The notes under the pieces are model-generated. The model had not been told where the DNA came from. It did no database searches and saw only the letters and a program-made list of their open reading frames with translations. A stretch of DNA of 64,000 nt, taken from the NCBI RefSeq assembly GCF_014651695.1, contig NZ_BMXJ01000004.1:554076-618075 (forward strand), written 5' to 3'. Origin of the DNA: Nocardiopsis terrae. GTDB lineage: Bacteria > Actinomycetota > Actinomycetes > Streptosporangiales > Streptosporangiaceae. Positions 10,230-19,075 of the stretch are shown here, one piece after another (the stretch's first letter is position 1; each line of letters starts with the position of its first letter). The translations under genes were made by a program, and so were the position numbers.

Positions 10230-11382
10230 GTGCGGCAAGCTTTCGCTCGACCTTCTCCATGACCCGGTCCCGCAGTTCCTGGCTCTCGATCCGGTTGACG
10301 ATGTCCAGGAAGTAGCCGCGGATGATCAGGCGTCGGGCCTCCTCCTCCGGGATCCCGCGCGAACGCAGGTAGAAGAGGTGGATGTCGTCCAGGCGCCCGG
10401 TGGCGCTGGCGTGTCCGGCCCCGGCGACCTCACCGGTGAAGATCTCCAGGTTCGGGACGGAGTCCACCCGGGTGTCGTCGGTGAGCTGGAGGTTGCGGTT
10501 GTTCTCGTAGGAGTCGGTACCGGTGGTGCCCTCCCCGATGATCACGTCGCCGATCCAGACCGTGTGGGCGCCGGAACCGTTCAGCGCGCCCTTGTAGTCC
10601 ACCCGGGAGCGGGTGTTGGACACGTTGTGGTCGATCAGCGAGCGGTGCTCGTGGTACTGGCCGTCACCGGCGAAGTAGAGCCCGTAGAGCTCGGCGTTGC
10701 CGCCGCGGCCCTCGTAGGACACGCGCGGCGACAGCCGCACGAGGTCCCCGCCCAGGGTGATGACGACCGACTTGAAGCTGGCGTCCTTGCCGACCCGCGC
10801 GTTGTGCTGGCTGACCTCGACCGTGTCGTGGTCCCACTCCTGGAGGCTGACCAGGGTGAGCTTGGCGCCCTCGCCGACGTGGACGTCGAGGCTGCCCGCG
10901 CGCACACCGGTACCGGTGTTGCTGATGATCACGGTGGCCTCGGCCATCGGCTTGACGTCGATGACCAGCTGCTCGAAGGCGGTGCCGCCCAGGGCCTGGC
11001 GGTCGATCGTGATCGGCTTGTCGGCGACCAGCGACTGCGGCACGGTGACGACGGTGGCCTCCTCGAAGGAGGTGTAGGCCTGCGCGATCACGCGGTTGAC
11101 GGGGAGGCCCGCCTTGCCCAGGCGCTCGTCGTCACGGCCGACCGTCTCGAAGGTGACGCCCTCGGGGGCGTCGACGACGGTCTCGTCGGTGCCGTCGGCG
11201 GTCCCCTTCCAGTCGTGCAGCCCCTTGAGGCGGCGCACCGGAGTGAAGCGCCACTCCTCCTCGCGCCCGTTGGGGACGGGGAAGGCGGCCACGTCGTAGG
11301 AGCCGTGCGTGTCGAGCTTGGAGACAGGGATCTGCCCCAGCCCGTGGCTGTGCGCCTTGGGCTCTGTGTTCGCGGTCGTCAA
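10222..11382 (-). CDS. sufD: SufD scaffold subunit
   Basis: A 386-residue SufD, partner of SufB and SufC in the Fe-S scaffold. It has the family's beta-helix core and the conserved C-terminal half: GALNGSGAHTVWIGDVIIG, then NLEIFTGEVAGAGHASATGRLD with the conserved His, then LRSRGIPEEEARRLIIRGYF. The start codon is TTG, one nucleotide after the sufB TAA; no ATG or GTG near the N-terminus fits, so translation is probably coupled to sufB. The N-terminus (EEEWRFTPVRRL) matches the usual SufD opening. Cytoplasmic. Confidence 0.95.
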   Translation of the reverse strand: MTTANTEPKAHSHGLGQIPVSKLDTHGSYDVAAFPVPNGREEEWRFTPVRRLKGLHDWKGTADGTDETVVDAPEGVTFETVGRDDERLGKAGLPVNRVIAQAYTSFEEATVVTVPQSLVADKPITIDRQALGGTAFEQLVIDVKPMAEATVIISNTGTGVRAGSLDVHVGEGAKLTLVSLQEWDHDTVEVSQHNARVGKDASFKSVVITLGGDLVRLSPRVSYEGRGGNAELYGLYFAGDGQYHEHRSLIDHNVSNTRSRVDYKGALNGSGAHTVWIGDVIIGEGTTGTDSYENNRNLQLTDDTRVDSVPNLEIFTGEVAGAGHASATGRLDDIHLFYLRSRGIPEEEARRLIIRGYFLDIVNRIESQELRDRVMEKVERKLAAHE

Positions 11383-11383
11383 C

Positions 11384-12796
11384 TTATCCCACCGATCCTT
11401 CCATCTGGAGCTCGATCAGACGGTTCAGCTCCAGTGCGTACTCCATCGGGAGCTCCCGTGCGATGGGCTCCACAAATCCTCGGACGACCATGGCCATGGC
11501 CTCCTCCTCGCCCATCCCCCGGCTCATCAGGTAGAAGAGCTGGTCCTCGCTGACCTTGGAGACGGTGGCCTCGTGCGCGAGCTCGGTGTCGTCCTCGCGC
11601 AGGTCGTTGTAGGGGTAGGTGTCCGAACGGCTGATCGTGTCGATCAGCAGGGCGTCGCACTCGACCGAGGACTTGGCGGAGTGCGCCCCCTCCTGCACCT
11701 GGATCAGGCCGCGGTAGGAGGAGCGGCCGCCGCCGCGCGCCACCGACTTGGAGACGACCTTGGAGGAGGTGTTGGGTGCGCAGTGCACCATCTTGGCGCC
11801 GGTGTCCTGGTGCTGGCCCTCGCCCGCGAAGGCGATCGAGAGGGTCTCGCCCTTGGCGTGCTCGCCCATGAGGTACACGGCCGGGTACTTCATGGTGACC
11901 TGGGAGCCGATGTTGCCGTCGACCCACTCCATGGTCGCGCCCTCTTCGGCGATGGCGCGCTTGGTGACCAGGTTGAAGACGTTGTTCGACCAGTTCTGGA
12001 TGGTCGTGTAACGGCAGCGGGCGTTCTTCTTGACGATGATCTCGACGACCGCGGAGTGCAGCGAGTCCGACTTGTAGATCGGCGCGGTGCAGCCCTCGAC
12101 GTAGTGGACGTAGGCGCCCTCGTCGACGATGATCAGCGTCCGCTCGAACTGGCCCATGTTCTCGGTGTTGATCCGGAAGTAGGCCTGGAGCGGGATCTCC
12201 ACGTGCACGTTCTTGGGCACGTAGATGAACGACCCGCCGCTCCACACGGCGGTGTTCAGCGCGGAGAACTTGTTGTCACCGGGCGGGATGACGGAGCCGA
12301 AGTACTCCTCGAAGATCTCCGGGTGCTCCTTGAGCGCCGTGTCCGTGTCCATGAAGATGACGCCCTGCTCCTCCAGGTCCTCGCGGATCTGGTGGTAGAC
12401 GACCTCGGACTCGTACTGCGCGGCGACACCGGCGACCAGGCGCTGCTTCTCCGCCTCGGGGATACCCAGCTTGTCGTAGGTGTTCTTGATGTCCTCGGGC
12501 AGGTCCTCCCAGGAGGTGGCCTGCTTCTCCGTGGACCGCACGAAGTACTTGATGTTGTCGAAGTCGATCTTGGACAGGTCCGCGCCCCAGTCGGGCATGG
12601 GCTTCTTGTCGAAGAGCCGCAGCGACTTGAGTCGGAGCTTGGTCATCCACTCCGGCTCGCTCTTCTTGTCCGAGATGTCGCGGACAACCTCTTCGTTCAG
12701 GCCGCGACGGGCCGTGGCCCCGGCGTCGTCGGAGTCGGCCCAGCCGTACTCATATGTTCCGAGCCCTTCGAGCTCGGGGTGCGCGACAGAAGTCAT
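11384..12796 (-). CDS. sufB: SufB scaffold subunit
   Basis: A 470-residue SufB, the main site of cluster assembly in SufBCD. It shows [30 protein letters not shown], the conserved [19 protein letters not shown] (the position of the functionally essential E. coli Cys405) and the C-terminal [21 protein letters not shown] 12796 is supported by AGGAGGAG 5-9 nt upstream; longer in-frame extensions overlap sufR and are Arg/Pro-rich. No intein is present, in contrast to the M. tuberculosis SufB precursor. It is the second gene of the sufR-led operon, 19 nt after sufR. Confidence 0.97.
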   Translation of the reverse strand: MTSVAHPELEGLGTYEYGWADSDDAGATARRGLNEEVVRDISDKKSEPEWMTKLRLKSLRLFDKKPMPDWGADLSKIDFDNIKYFVRSTEKQATSWEDLPEDIKNTYDKLGIPEAEKQRLVAGVAAQYESEVVYHQIREDLEEQGVIFMDTDTALKEHPEIFEEYFGSVIPPGDNKFSALNTAVWSGGSFIYVPKNVHVEIPLQAYFRINTENMGQFERTLIIVDEGAYVHYVEGCTAPIYKSDSLHSAVVEIIVKKNARCRYTTIQNWSNNVFNLVTKRAIAEEGATMEWVDGNIGSQVTMKYPAVYLMGEHAKGETLSIAFAGEGQHQDTGAKMVHCAPNTSSKVVSKSVARGGGRSSYRGLIQVQEGAHSAKSSVECDALLIDTISRSDTYPYNDLREDDTELAHEATVSKVSEDQLFYLMSRGMGEEEAMAMVVRGFVEPIARELPMEYALELNRLIELQMEGSVG

Positions 12797-12815
12797 GCGC
12801 GGACTCCTCCTGGAC

Positions 12816-13583
12816 TCAGACGTCCGTTTGGTGAACTGAGCCGCCCGCCCGCTGGCGGATGGCCTTCTTGGACGCGGGGGTGCCGTCCTCCCCGCTCGCC
12901 CCGTCCCCCCGTGGGGTGACGTGCGTGGTGCACACACCGTCGCCGTGGGCGATGGTGGCCAACCTGCGCACCGGGGTGCCCAGAAGCCGCGCGAAGGCCT
13001 CGACTTCGGCCTCACAGAGTTGCGGGAACTCGGCGGCCACGTGCGCGACGGGGCAGTGGTGTTGGCACAACTGGTCGCCGCCTCCGGGTGCGGGTGCCTG
13101 GCCCGCGGTGGCGGCGTAGCCGTCGTTGGAGAGCGCCTCCGCCAGCAACCGGACGCGCTGTTCCTGGGGAACCGCGTCCAGCAGGGGCTTATAGCGCCGC
13201 TCCAGGTCGGCTACCTGACTCTGGGCGAAGTCGCCGACGGCCTCGGGACCAGCGGTCCGCGCCAGGAAGCGCAGTGCGTTGGAGGCGAGGTCGTCATAGG
13301 CGTGGACGAAGGCGTCACGGCCGGCTTCGGTGATGGCGAAGACCCGTGCGGGACGGCCCCTGCGGCGGCGACCGTGTGTGGGCCGCGCGTCGCGGGCTTC
13401 GACCATGCCCTCGCTGGTCAGGTTGTCGAGGTGGCGGCGGATGGCCGCCGGGGTGAGGCCGAGCCGCTCCCCCAGTGAGGAGGCGGTGATCGGTCCCTTC
13501 TCCAGGATGAGCCGGGCGACGCGGGCACGGGTCCCGTGGTCGGGCCCGTTCAGGGGGCGGGGCGCGCTCGCTGCCTCAGGCAT
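12816..13583 (-). CDS. sufR: SufR, Fe-S-sensing transcriptional repressor of the suf operon
   Basis: A 255-residue ArsR/DeoR-type winged-HTH regulator. The DNA-binding domain covers residues 18-90 ([20 protein letters not shown] as recognition helices and [11 protein letters not shown] as the wing). The C-terminal sensor holds the cysteine set expected of SufR: Cys173 and Cys177 in QLCQHHCP, Cys190 in PQLCEAE and Cys218 in GVCTTHV. SufR binds a labile Fe-S cluster and represses suf genes when clusters are plentiful. It heads the operon and is presumably autoregulated from the region to its right. Confidence 0.93.
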   Translation of the reverse strand: MPEAASAPRPLNGPDHGTRARVARLILEKGPITASSLGERLGLTPAAIRRHLDNLTSEGMVEARDARPTHGRRRRGRPARVFAITEAGRDAFVHAYDDLASNALRFLARTAGPEAVGDFAQSQVADLERRYKPLLDAVPQEQRVRLLAEALSNDGYAATAGQAPAPGGGDQLCQHHCPVAHVAAEFPQLCEAEVEAFARLLGTPVRRLATIAHGDGVCTTHVTPRGDGASGEDGTPASKKAIRQRAGGSVHQTDV

Positions 13584-13616
13584 GGTGCTCCCCTCCCGTA
13601 GTCACTCGGCTTCTGG

Positions 13617-13642
13617 TTTAGACAACATCAGTGTGGCCTAAA
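13617..13642 (-). promoter_or_regulatory. Possible SufR operator or promoter element
   Basis: Inverted arms TTTAG and CTAAA flank ACAACATCAGTGTGGC, which itself contains CAAC-N6-GTGG, one base from the CAAC-N6-GTTG form described for cyanobacterial SufR. It lies 34-59 bp upstream of the sufR start. The assignment is tentative because SufR sites differ among phyla. Confidence 0.35.
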
Positions 13643-13686
13643 TAAGTCCGCCTAGGCAAACCCGGATTCATGCACTTCATCACGAA

Positions 13687-13704
13687 GGTCAGGCTTGCCT
13701 AACC
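13687..13704. promoter_or_regulatory. Iron-box-like palindrome upstream of sufR
   Basis: GGTCAGGCTTGCCTAACC contains AGGC-TT-GCCT, the core shape of DtxR-family operators, with extended half TTAGGCAAGCCT on the other strand. It matches about 13 of 19 consensus positions, clearly weaker than the site at 5994. It may place suf transcription under iron control in addition to SufR. Confidence 0.45.
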
Positions 13705-14085
13705 AGGCGCTTCGCGCGGACGAACGCGCGGGAAAAGCCGCACAGGCCCGCCTCCGCGCGGGACCGACCGCCCCGCCCGTCCCAGCCACTGAGACTGAAA
13801 TACCGCCATTCGGCCAATACCGCGGATGTGCCCGACCGCGCCCGGGCACGGCGAACGGTTCGGCCCGGAACGAACCGCTCCTCTCGGTGCACCGTGTGGC
13901 ACAACCACACGGGCCGCACCATTCTTCCACCGCGGGGAGACGGAACCGCTCGGTCTCCGGGCCGCGGTCCGCCGACGTGTTCCGACCGCCCCGATCAGGC
14001 CCTTCGCCGCGCCCCGGCCCACCGCCGCCCGCCACGGGGCGGGGTGGTGCGGCACGAGGCCGGGACGCACGTAAACTCAGGCCCC

Positions 14086-15027
14086 ATGGACACAGCCGCC
14101 GTCGAGGTCGTCGACCTGGTCAAGCGCTACGGCGCCACCACGGCCGTCACCGGCCTCACGTTCACCGCGCGCCGCGGCGCGGTGACCGCCCTGCTCGGCC
14201 CCAACGGCGCGGGCAAGACCAGCACCATCGAGATCTGCGAGGGGTTCCGCCACGCCGACGGCGGGAAGGTCCGGGTACTGGGACTCGATCCGGTCTCCGA
14301 CGCCACCGCGCTCAAGCCCCGCGTGGGTGTGATGCCCCAGTCCGGCGGGGTGCCCACCGGCGCCCGGACCGCCGAGTGGCTGCGGCTGATGGCCTCCTTC
14401 CACGCCAGCCCGATCGACCCCGGCGTCCTCCTGGAGCGCCTGGGCCTGACGGCCGCCGCGCAGACACCGTTCCGCCGCCTGTCCGGCGGCCAGCAACAGC
14501 GGCTGTCCCTGGCCTGCGCCGTGATCGGCCGCCCCGAACTGGTCTTCCTCGACGAGCCGACCGCCGGACTGGACCCGCAGGCGCGCATGGCCGCCTGGGA
14601 CCTGGTCTCGGCCCTGCGCGAGGCGGGCGTGGCCGTGATCCTGACCACGCACTACATGGAGGAGGCCGAACGGCTCGCCGACCACGTGGTCATCATCGAC
14701 CGCGGCGCGGTCGTCGCCGAGGGCACCCCCGCCGAACTCACCCAGGGGCGGCGCGAGGTCCGCTTCAACACCGACGCCCCCGTGGACGCCGAGGCGCTGG
14801 AAGCGGCCCTGCCCTCCGGGAGCCGCGTGTCGGCCGCCGCCGCGGGCGGACGGCACGAGTACGCCGTGGCCACCGACGAGCCCGGCGACCTCGGCCCGGA
14901 GTTCCTGGCCACCGTCACCGCCTGGTGCGCCTCCTCCGGTGTCCTGGCGGAGGACCTGCGCATGCGGCGGCGTACCCTCGAAGACGTCTTCCTCGAAACC
15001 ACAGGCCGGGAACTGCGCGACACATGA
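14086..15027 (+). CDS. ABC-2-type exporter ATPase
   Basis: A 313-residue ABC ATPase of the DrrA/CcmA-like drug-export group. Walker A is GPNGAGKTS, the signature LSGGQQQRLS, Walker B LVFLDEPTAGLDP, and the H-loop is in LTTHYMEEAERLADH. The C-terminal 80 residues are the extra domain typical of this group. It overlaps the permease gene by four bases (ATGA), so the two form a unit. In M. tuberculosis the homologous pair (Rv1458c/Rv1457c) lies beside COX15 and sufR; here it remains next to sufR. The substrate is unknown; a link to heme or metal-cofactor biology is suggested only by synteny. Confidence 0.9.
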   Translation: MDTAAVEVVDLVKRYGATTAVTGLTFTARRGAVTALLGPNGAGKTSTIEICEGFRHADGGKVRVLGLDPVSDATALKPRVGVMPQSGGVPTGARTAEWLRLMASFHASPIDPGVLLERLGLTAAAQTPFRRLSGGQQQRLSLACAVIGRPELVFLDEPTAGLDPQARMAAWDLVSALREAGVAVILTTHYMEEAERLADHVVIIDRGAVVAEGTPAELTQGRREVRFNTDAPVDAEALEAALPSGSRVSAAAAGGRHEYAVATDEPGDLGPEFLATVTAWCASSGVLAEDLRMRRRTLEDVFLETTGRELRDT

Positions 15028-15860
15028 CCGAGCACACCTCAGGGACGGCCCGCCCGGCCGTCACCGACGCCCAGACACCCGCCCCCGACGCGAGCCTGTT
15101 CACCCCGGCGCCCGGTGCCGCCCCGATGCGGCGCATGGTCGCCGCCCAGGCCGGGATGGAACTGCGGGTCATGCTGCGCCACGGCGAGCAGTTCCTGCTG
15201 ACCATGGTCATCCCCGTCCTGTTGCTAGTGGGGTTCAGCCTCGTCAACGTCCTGGACGTGGGCGAGGGGGCGCGCGTGGACGCGTTGACGCCCGGGGTGC
15301 TGGCTCTGGCGGTCATGTCCACCTCCTTCACCGGACTGGCCATCGGCACCGGGTTCGAGCGCCGCTACGGGGTGCTCAAACGCCTGGGCGCCACCCCGCT
15401 GTCCCGGTTCGGGCTGCTCGCCGCCAAGACCCTGGCCGTGCTGGCGGTGCAGGCCATCCAGATCGCCGTGCTGTGCGCGGTGGCCCTGCTCCTGGGCTGG
15501 TCGCCGTCGCTGGAACCGGCCGGTGTGCTCGCCGTGCTGGGGCTCCTGCTGCTGGCGACCGCGGCCTTCAGCTCACTGGCCCTGCTGATGGCGGGCACGC
15601 TCCGCGCCGAGGCGACCCTGGCCGGCGCCAACCTGGTCTACGTGCTGATGCTGGGGCTGGGCGGGGTCCTGTTCCCCACCAGCAGCTTTCCCGGGCCGAT
15701 GGAGCAGGCGGTGTCGGCCCTGCCGATCACCGCGCTCAGCTCGGGCCTGCGCGCCGTGCTCACCGAGGGGGCCCTCCCCGGCCCGGGTGCCTTCGTGGTA
15801 CTGGCAGTGTGGACCGCGGGCGCCGGCTTCCTCGCTTCGCGCCTGTTCCGCTGGGAGTGA
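15024..15860 (+). CDS. ABC-2-type exporter permease
   Basis: A 278-residue integral membrane protein with about six hydrophobic segments after a 40-residue Pro/Thr-rich cytoplasmic N-terminus. The sequence GTGFERRYGVLKRLGATPLSR between the second and third segments is the conserved ABC-2 coupling region (ERE/ER-like motif). The final segments contain LGGVLFPTSSFPGP, typical of DrrB-like permeases. It forms the membrane half of the exporter with the preceding ATPase. No antibiotic cluster lies nearby, so a named drug substrate is not justified. Confidence 0.9.
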   Translation: MTEHTSGTARPAVTDAQTPAPDASLFTPAPGAAPMRRMVAAQAGMELRVMLRHGEQFLLTMVIPVLLLVGFSLVNVLDVGEGARVDALTPGVLALAVMSTSFTGLAIGTGFERRYGVLKRLGATPLSRFGLLAAKTLAVLAVQAIQIAVLCAVALLLGWSPSLEPAGVLAVLGLLLLATAAFSSLALLMAGTLRAEATLAGANLVYVLMLGLGGVLFPTSSFPGPMEQAVSALPITALSSGLRAVLTEGALPGPGAFVVLAVWTAGAGFLASRLFRWE

Positions 15861-15916
15861 CGCTCCGCCCGGACGCGGTCCCGGACCGACCGGCGCGCCC
15901 CTCTAGGCTGTCGGTC

Positions 15917-16717
15917 ATGACGATCGACATCGACGCGGTGACCGGTATCCTCCGCGAGGCCGCCGACACCGCGGTCCTTCCCCGTTTCCGGGCCCTGGCC
16001 GAGCACGAGGTGTCGGAGAAGTCGCCCGGCGAGATCGTCACCGTGGCCGACAACGAGGCGGAGGAACTCATCTCCCCGCGGTTGCGGGAACTGCTCGACG
16101 TCCCGGTGGTCGGCGAGGAGGCCGCCTCCGCCGACCCGGGCCTGCTCCGGGCCCTGCGCCGGGAGCCCGCGGCCTGGCTGGTCGACCCGGTGGACGGCAC
16201 CCGCAACTTCGCCCGGGGCAGCACCGCGTTCGCCGTCATGGCCGCCCTGGTCCGCGAGGGGCGGACCGTCGCCTCCTGGATCCTGCGGCCCACCGAGGAC
16301 CGGGCCTACGTCTCCGAACTCGGCTCCGGTTCGTGGCGGGACGGGACCCGGCTGCACCGCGAACCCGCACCCGCCGACCCCGCGGAACTGCGCGGGGCGG
16401 TGCTGTCCCGTTTCCTGTCCCCCACGGCCCGCGAGCGCGTGGTCTCCGCGGCCCCCGCGTTCGCCGAGGTGGGCCCGGGGGCCCACTGTGCGGGGGTGGA
16501 CTACCCCCAACTCGTGGAGGGCGATCTGGACTTCGTCCTGTTCCATCGGACCCTGCCCTGGGACCACGCCCCCGGCAGCCTGCTGCTGACCGAGGCGGGC
16601 GGGGTCGCCCTCAGGCCCGAGGGCGACCCCTACCGGCCCGACGACGAACGGGTCGGCCTGCTCAACGCCGCCGACGGGACGGCCTGGCGGACGGTGCGCT
16701 CACTCCTGCTGGCCTGA
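15917..16717 (+). CDS. Inositol-monophosphatase-family phosphatase
   Basis: A 266-residue lithium-sensitive-type phosphatase (IMPase/CysQ/histidinol-phosphatase family). Metal-binding motifs are visible: VVGEEAAS (Glu ligand), WLVDPVDGTRNFARG (the DPxDGTxxF signature) and LPWDHAPGSLLLTEAGG (the WDxAxG signature). The fold is full-length. The family hydrolyses inositol phosphates, histidinol phosphate, 3'-phosphoadenosine phosphates or fructose-1,6-bisphosphate, and the sequence alone does not decide among them. The gene stands alone, 56 nt after the exporter; ATG 15917 begins the conserved region. Confidence 0.88.
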   Translation: MTIDIDAVTGILREAADTAVLPRFRALAEHEVSEKSPGEIVTVADNEAEELISPRLRELLDVPVVGEEAASADPGLLRALRREPAAWLVDPVDGTRNFARGSTAFAVMAALVREGRTVASWILRPTEDRAYVSELGSGSWRDGTRLHREPAPADPAELRGAVLSRFLSPTARERVVSAAPAFAEVGPGAHCAGVDYPQLVEGDLDFVLFHRTLPWDHAPGSLLLTEAGGVALRPEGDPYRPDDERVGLLNAADGTAWRTVRSLLLA

Positions 16718-16782
16718 GTCGGCCGGAGCAGGGACGGGCAGGGCCAGCCGGGTCCGGGGCCCGGTCGGTCCGGAGCGGGGAC

Positions 16783-17481
16783 TCAGTCCAGCGGGACCAG
16801 CCGCCACTGCTGGTGGGCGTGGCCGCCGTCCTCGGCCTGGGTGACCAGTGTCCCGTTGTCGGGGGCGCCGCCCTGCCCCTCGAGGACCCGCCCGGTGGCG
16901 CGGTTGATCAGGCGGACCACCCCGTCCCCGACCTCGACCACCCTCCAGTGCTGGTTCTGCCCGCCGGTCCGGGTGAGGATGGCGGCTCCGGGACCGGCTC
17001 CCTCACCGGTGGGGACCTCCAGGAGCTTGCCGCTGCCCACACCGACGATCTCGTAGAGGTCGGCCTCCAGGTGGACGAAGCGCCACTGCTGGTTGCCCTG
17101 GTCGTGGCGGTCCCAGAGGTGGACGTGGGCCCCGTTCTGGTCGGAGGAGCCCGCGACGTCGAGGACCCGGTCGCCGTGCACGTTCTGCAGGACGTAGGTC
17201 CGCTCGGGGTCGAGCCCCGCGGGGTGGGTCTGCTCCTCCTCTTCCTCCTCCTCTTGCTCCTCGGGTTCGGGCTCCTCCTCCGGGGCGTCCGAGGGTTGGA
17301 CGAGGATCCCCGAGACCACGGACATCTCCTCGGGCTCCGCATCGGTGTCGGCGACGAACAGGCCCGCCACGTAGCCGGCGAGCCCCACCGCCAGGACCAG
17401 GGCCAGCGCACCGGCGAGAATCGGCCACCTGGGCACGTGCCACTCCGGGGATGCGGCACGCGAGGCTCTACGTCGGGACAT
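16783..17481 (-). CDS. Membrane-anchored ricin-type beta-trefoil lectin
   Basis: A 232-residue protein with a short cationic N-terminus, one transmembrane segment (about residues 20-42, IL..GALALVLAVGLAGYVAGLFV), an acidic linker (residues 60-80, with a run of seven Glu) and a C-terminal ricin B/CBM13 domain of about 140 residues. Three QxW repeats are visible: NQQWRF, NQHWRV and HQQWRL. It probably displays a carbohydrate-binding module outside the membrane. ATG 17481 has GGAG 9 nt upstream; an ATG-less longer form is less likely. No catalytic domain is fused and no glycosidase is adjacent. Confidence 0.85.
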   Translation of the reverse strand: MSRRRASRAASPEWHVPRWPILAGALALVLAVGLAGYVAGLFVADTDAEPEEMSVVSGILVQPSDAPEEEPEPEEQEEEEEEEQTHPAGLDPERTYVLQNVHGDRVLDVAGSSDQNGAHVHLWDRHDQGNQQWRFVHLEADLYEIVGVGSGKLLEVPTGEGAGPGAAILTRTGGQNQHWRVVEVGDGVVRLINRATGRVLEGQGGAPDNGTLVTQAEDGGHAHQQWRLVPLD

Positions 17482-17635
17482 GGCGGGACTCTCCTGCGGG
17501 ACGGGGGCGGTCCGGTTCACTACGGGTCCGGACTATTCCACACCAATCGCCCTACTTGGCGCATATCAGGGGCCTCTCGCGCCCCGCACGGGGCAGGCCG
17601 GGGGCGGACGGGAACGCTCGATAGGGTGTGCGCCC

Positions 17636-18013
17636 ATGGAAGCCATCGGAGTGCCCTGGTTCATCGTCGTCCGCTATCTCGGGCCTCCCCTGTTCCTGCT
17701 CGCGGTGGGCGGAGCCCTCCTGGTGTGGCGGCGCCCGGCCCGCCCGGGGCTGGTGTGGGCCGCCCTGGTGGTGAACCTGCTCGCGGCGGCGCTGCCCTTC
17801 CTGTGGATCGCGGTCCAGCTCCTCACCGGGCTGGGCGAGGCGACGGTGGTCGGGCTGGTCATGACGCTGCTGCAACCGGGTGTGGTGGTCGTGGCGTGGC
17901 TGCTGCTCCTGTGGGCGGCGGTGTCCCGGAGCAGGCCGGGAGGAACGGCCCCGGACGGCACGGGGGCCGCGGACTCCGAGGACGCGAAGAGGGCAGCCGA
18001 AAACGTAGGATGA
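17636..18013 (+). CDS. Small membrane protein of unknown function
   Basis: A 125-residue protein with three clear hydrophobic segments (about residues 9-30, 37-60 and 65-95) and a hydrophilic, Gly/Ala/Asp-rich C-terminal tail of 30 residues. No family was recognised. It is divergent from the lectin gene and ends 6 nt before the EamA transporter gene, so it is probably cotranscribed with it. The start ATG 17636 is the first in frame and lies close to a GATAGGGTG stretch that may be the ribosome binding region. Confidence 0.65.
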   Translation: MEAIGVPWFIVVRYLGPPLFLLAVGGALLVWRRPARPGLVWAALVVNLLAAALPFLWIAVQLLTGLGEATVVGLVMTLLQPGVVVVAWLLLLWAAVSRSRPGGTAPDGTGAADSEDAKRAAENVG

Positions 18014-18019
18014 CCCATC

Positions 18020-18934
18020 ATGAGCACCCGGACCGGTTCGACCAGCACCTTCTCCCCCAGCGCGGCGCTGGGATCACTGCCCCCCGTCTGGCTGGTGATG
18101 GCCGGCATCGTCTCGGTGCAGACCGGTGCGGGCGTGGCCAAGAACCTGTTCGAGTCCCTGCCCCCGGCCGCGGTGGTGTGGCTGCGCCTGCTCACCTCGG
18201 CGGTGCTCCTGGTCCTGCTGGCCCGGCCCGCGCTGAAGGCCCGGAGCCGCGGCGACTGGCTGGTGGTGATCGGCTACGGCGTGGCCCTGGCCTCGATGAA
18301 CTACCTCATCTACCAGGCCTTCGCCCGTATCCCGCTGGGTATCGCGGTGACCATCGAGTACCTGGGGCCGCTGGCGATCGCGATCATCGGCTCACGCCGC
18401 CGCGTCGACCTGCTGTGGGCGGGACTGGCGGGGCTCGGCGTGGCGGCGCTGGGGATCGAGTTCGGTGAACTCGACCCGGTGGGCGTGCTGTTCGCGGTGC
18501 TGGCCGCCACGGCCTGGGCCGGGTACATCATGCTGAGCGCCGCCACGGGGCAGCGGTTCAGCGGGGCCTCCGGCCTGGCCGTCGCCAGTGTGGTGGGGGT
18601 GGTGGTGCTGGCTCCGGCCGGGATCGCCGAGGGCGGCGCCGCCCTGCTGGACTGGCGGCTGCTGCTGTTCGGCCTGGCCGTGGGCGTGCTCTCCTCCGTG
18701 GTGCCCTACACCCTGGAGCTGAACGCTCTGCGCCGGATGCCGCCGAGGGTGTTCGGGGTGCTGATGAGCCTCCAGCCCGCGGCGGCAGCCCTGGTGGGCC
18801 TGGTCCTGCTGGGTGAGCTGCTGACCGTGTGGCAGTGGCTTGCGGTGGCGTGTGTGATCACCGCGAGCGCGGGTTCGACCCGCACCTCCGCCAAGCGCGA
18901 CGCGCGTGAGGCGGCGGAGGAGGGCGACCGGTAA
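18020..18934 (+). CDS. EamA/DMT-family permease (RhtA-like)
   Basis: A 304-residue drug/metabolite transporter with ten predicted transmembrane segments arranged as two EamA repeats. The first repeat includes FESLPPAAVVWLRLLTSAVLL and the second ends RMPPRVFGVLMSLQPAAAALVGLVLLGE, the conserved EamA signature around a Pro and the PAAAALVG helix. It resembles RhtA-type exporters of threonine or homoserine, but the substrate is a guess. The C-terminus is short, charged and cytoplasmic. AGGATG precedes the ATG by 6-11 nt. It follows the small membrane protein gene by 6 nt. Confidence 0.85.
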   Translation: MSTRTGSTSTFSPSAALGSLPPVWLVMAGIVSVQTGAGVAKNLFESLPPAAVVWLRLLTSAVLLVLLARPALKARSRGDWLVVIGYGVALASMNYLIYQAFARIPLGIAVTIEYLGPLAIAIIGSRRRVDLLWAGLAGLGVAALGIEFGELDPVGVLFAVLAATAWAGYIMLSAATGQRFSGASGLAVASVVGVVVLAPAGIAEGGAALLDWRLLLFGLAVGVLSSVVPYTLELNALRRMPPRVFGVLMSLQPAAAALVGLVLLGELLTVWQWLAVACVITASAGSTRTSAKRDAREAAEEGDR

Positions 18935-19012
18935 CCGACGCGGCGGGGCGCCGGGCGGCGGGGCCGCCACAGGAGGGGTGCGGCCGACGGGGCTGGACGG
19001 CCGGAGAAGGCG

Positions 19013-19045
19013 GCGGGGCCGCCGGAGGATCTCCGACGGCCCCGC
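19013..19045. terminator. Terminator between convergent EamA and SulP genes
   Basis: Arms GCGGGGCCG and CGGCCCCGC plus an inner CGGAG/CTCCG stem with a GAT loop give a near-continuous 14-bp hairpin interrupted by one mismatch. It lies in the 141-bp gap between the convergent genes and could act on both. Confidence 0.7.
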
Positions 19046-19075
19046 GGGGTCGCTTCCGGGCGCCCGGCCGGTGGC

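Larger units (their letters stand above)
13584..14085. other. Divergent control region between sufR and an ABC exporter
   Basis: About 500 bases. The 120 bp next to sufR are AT-richer and contain the candidate sites listed separately (TTTAG/CTAAA arms, the GCCTAGGC octamer at 13650-13657, and an iron-box-like element). The remainder, toward the ABC gene, is GC-rich without a convincing gene. Confidence 0.5.
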
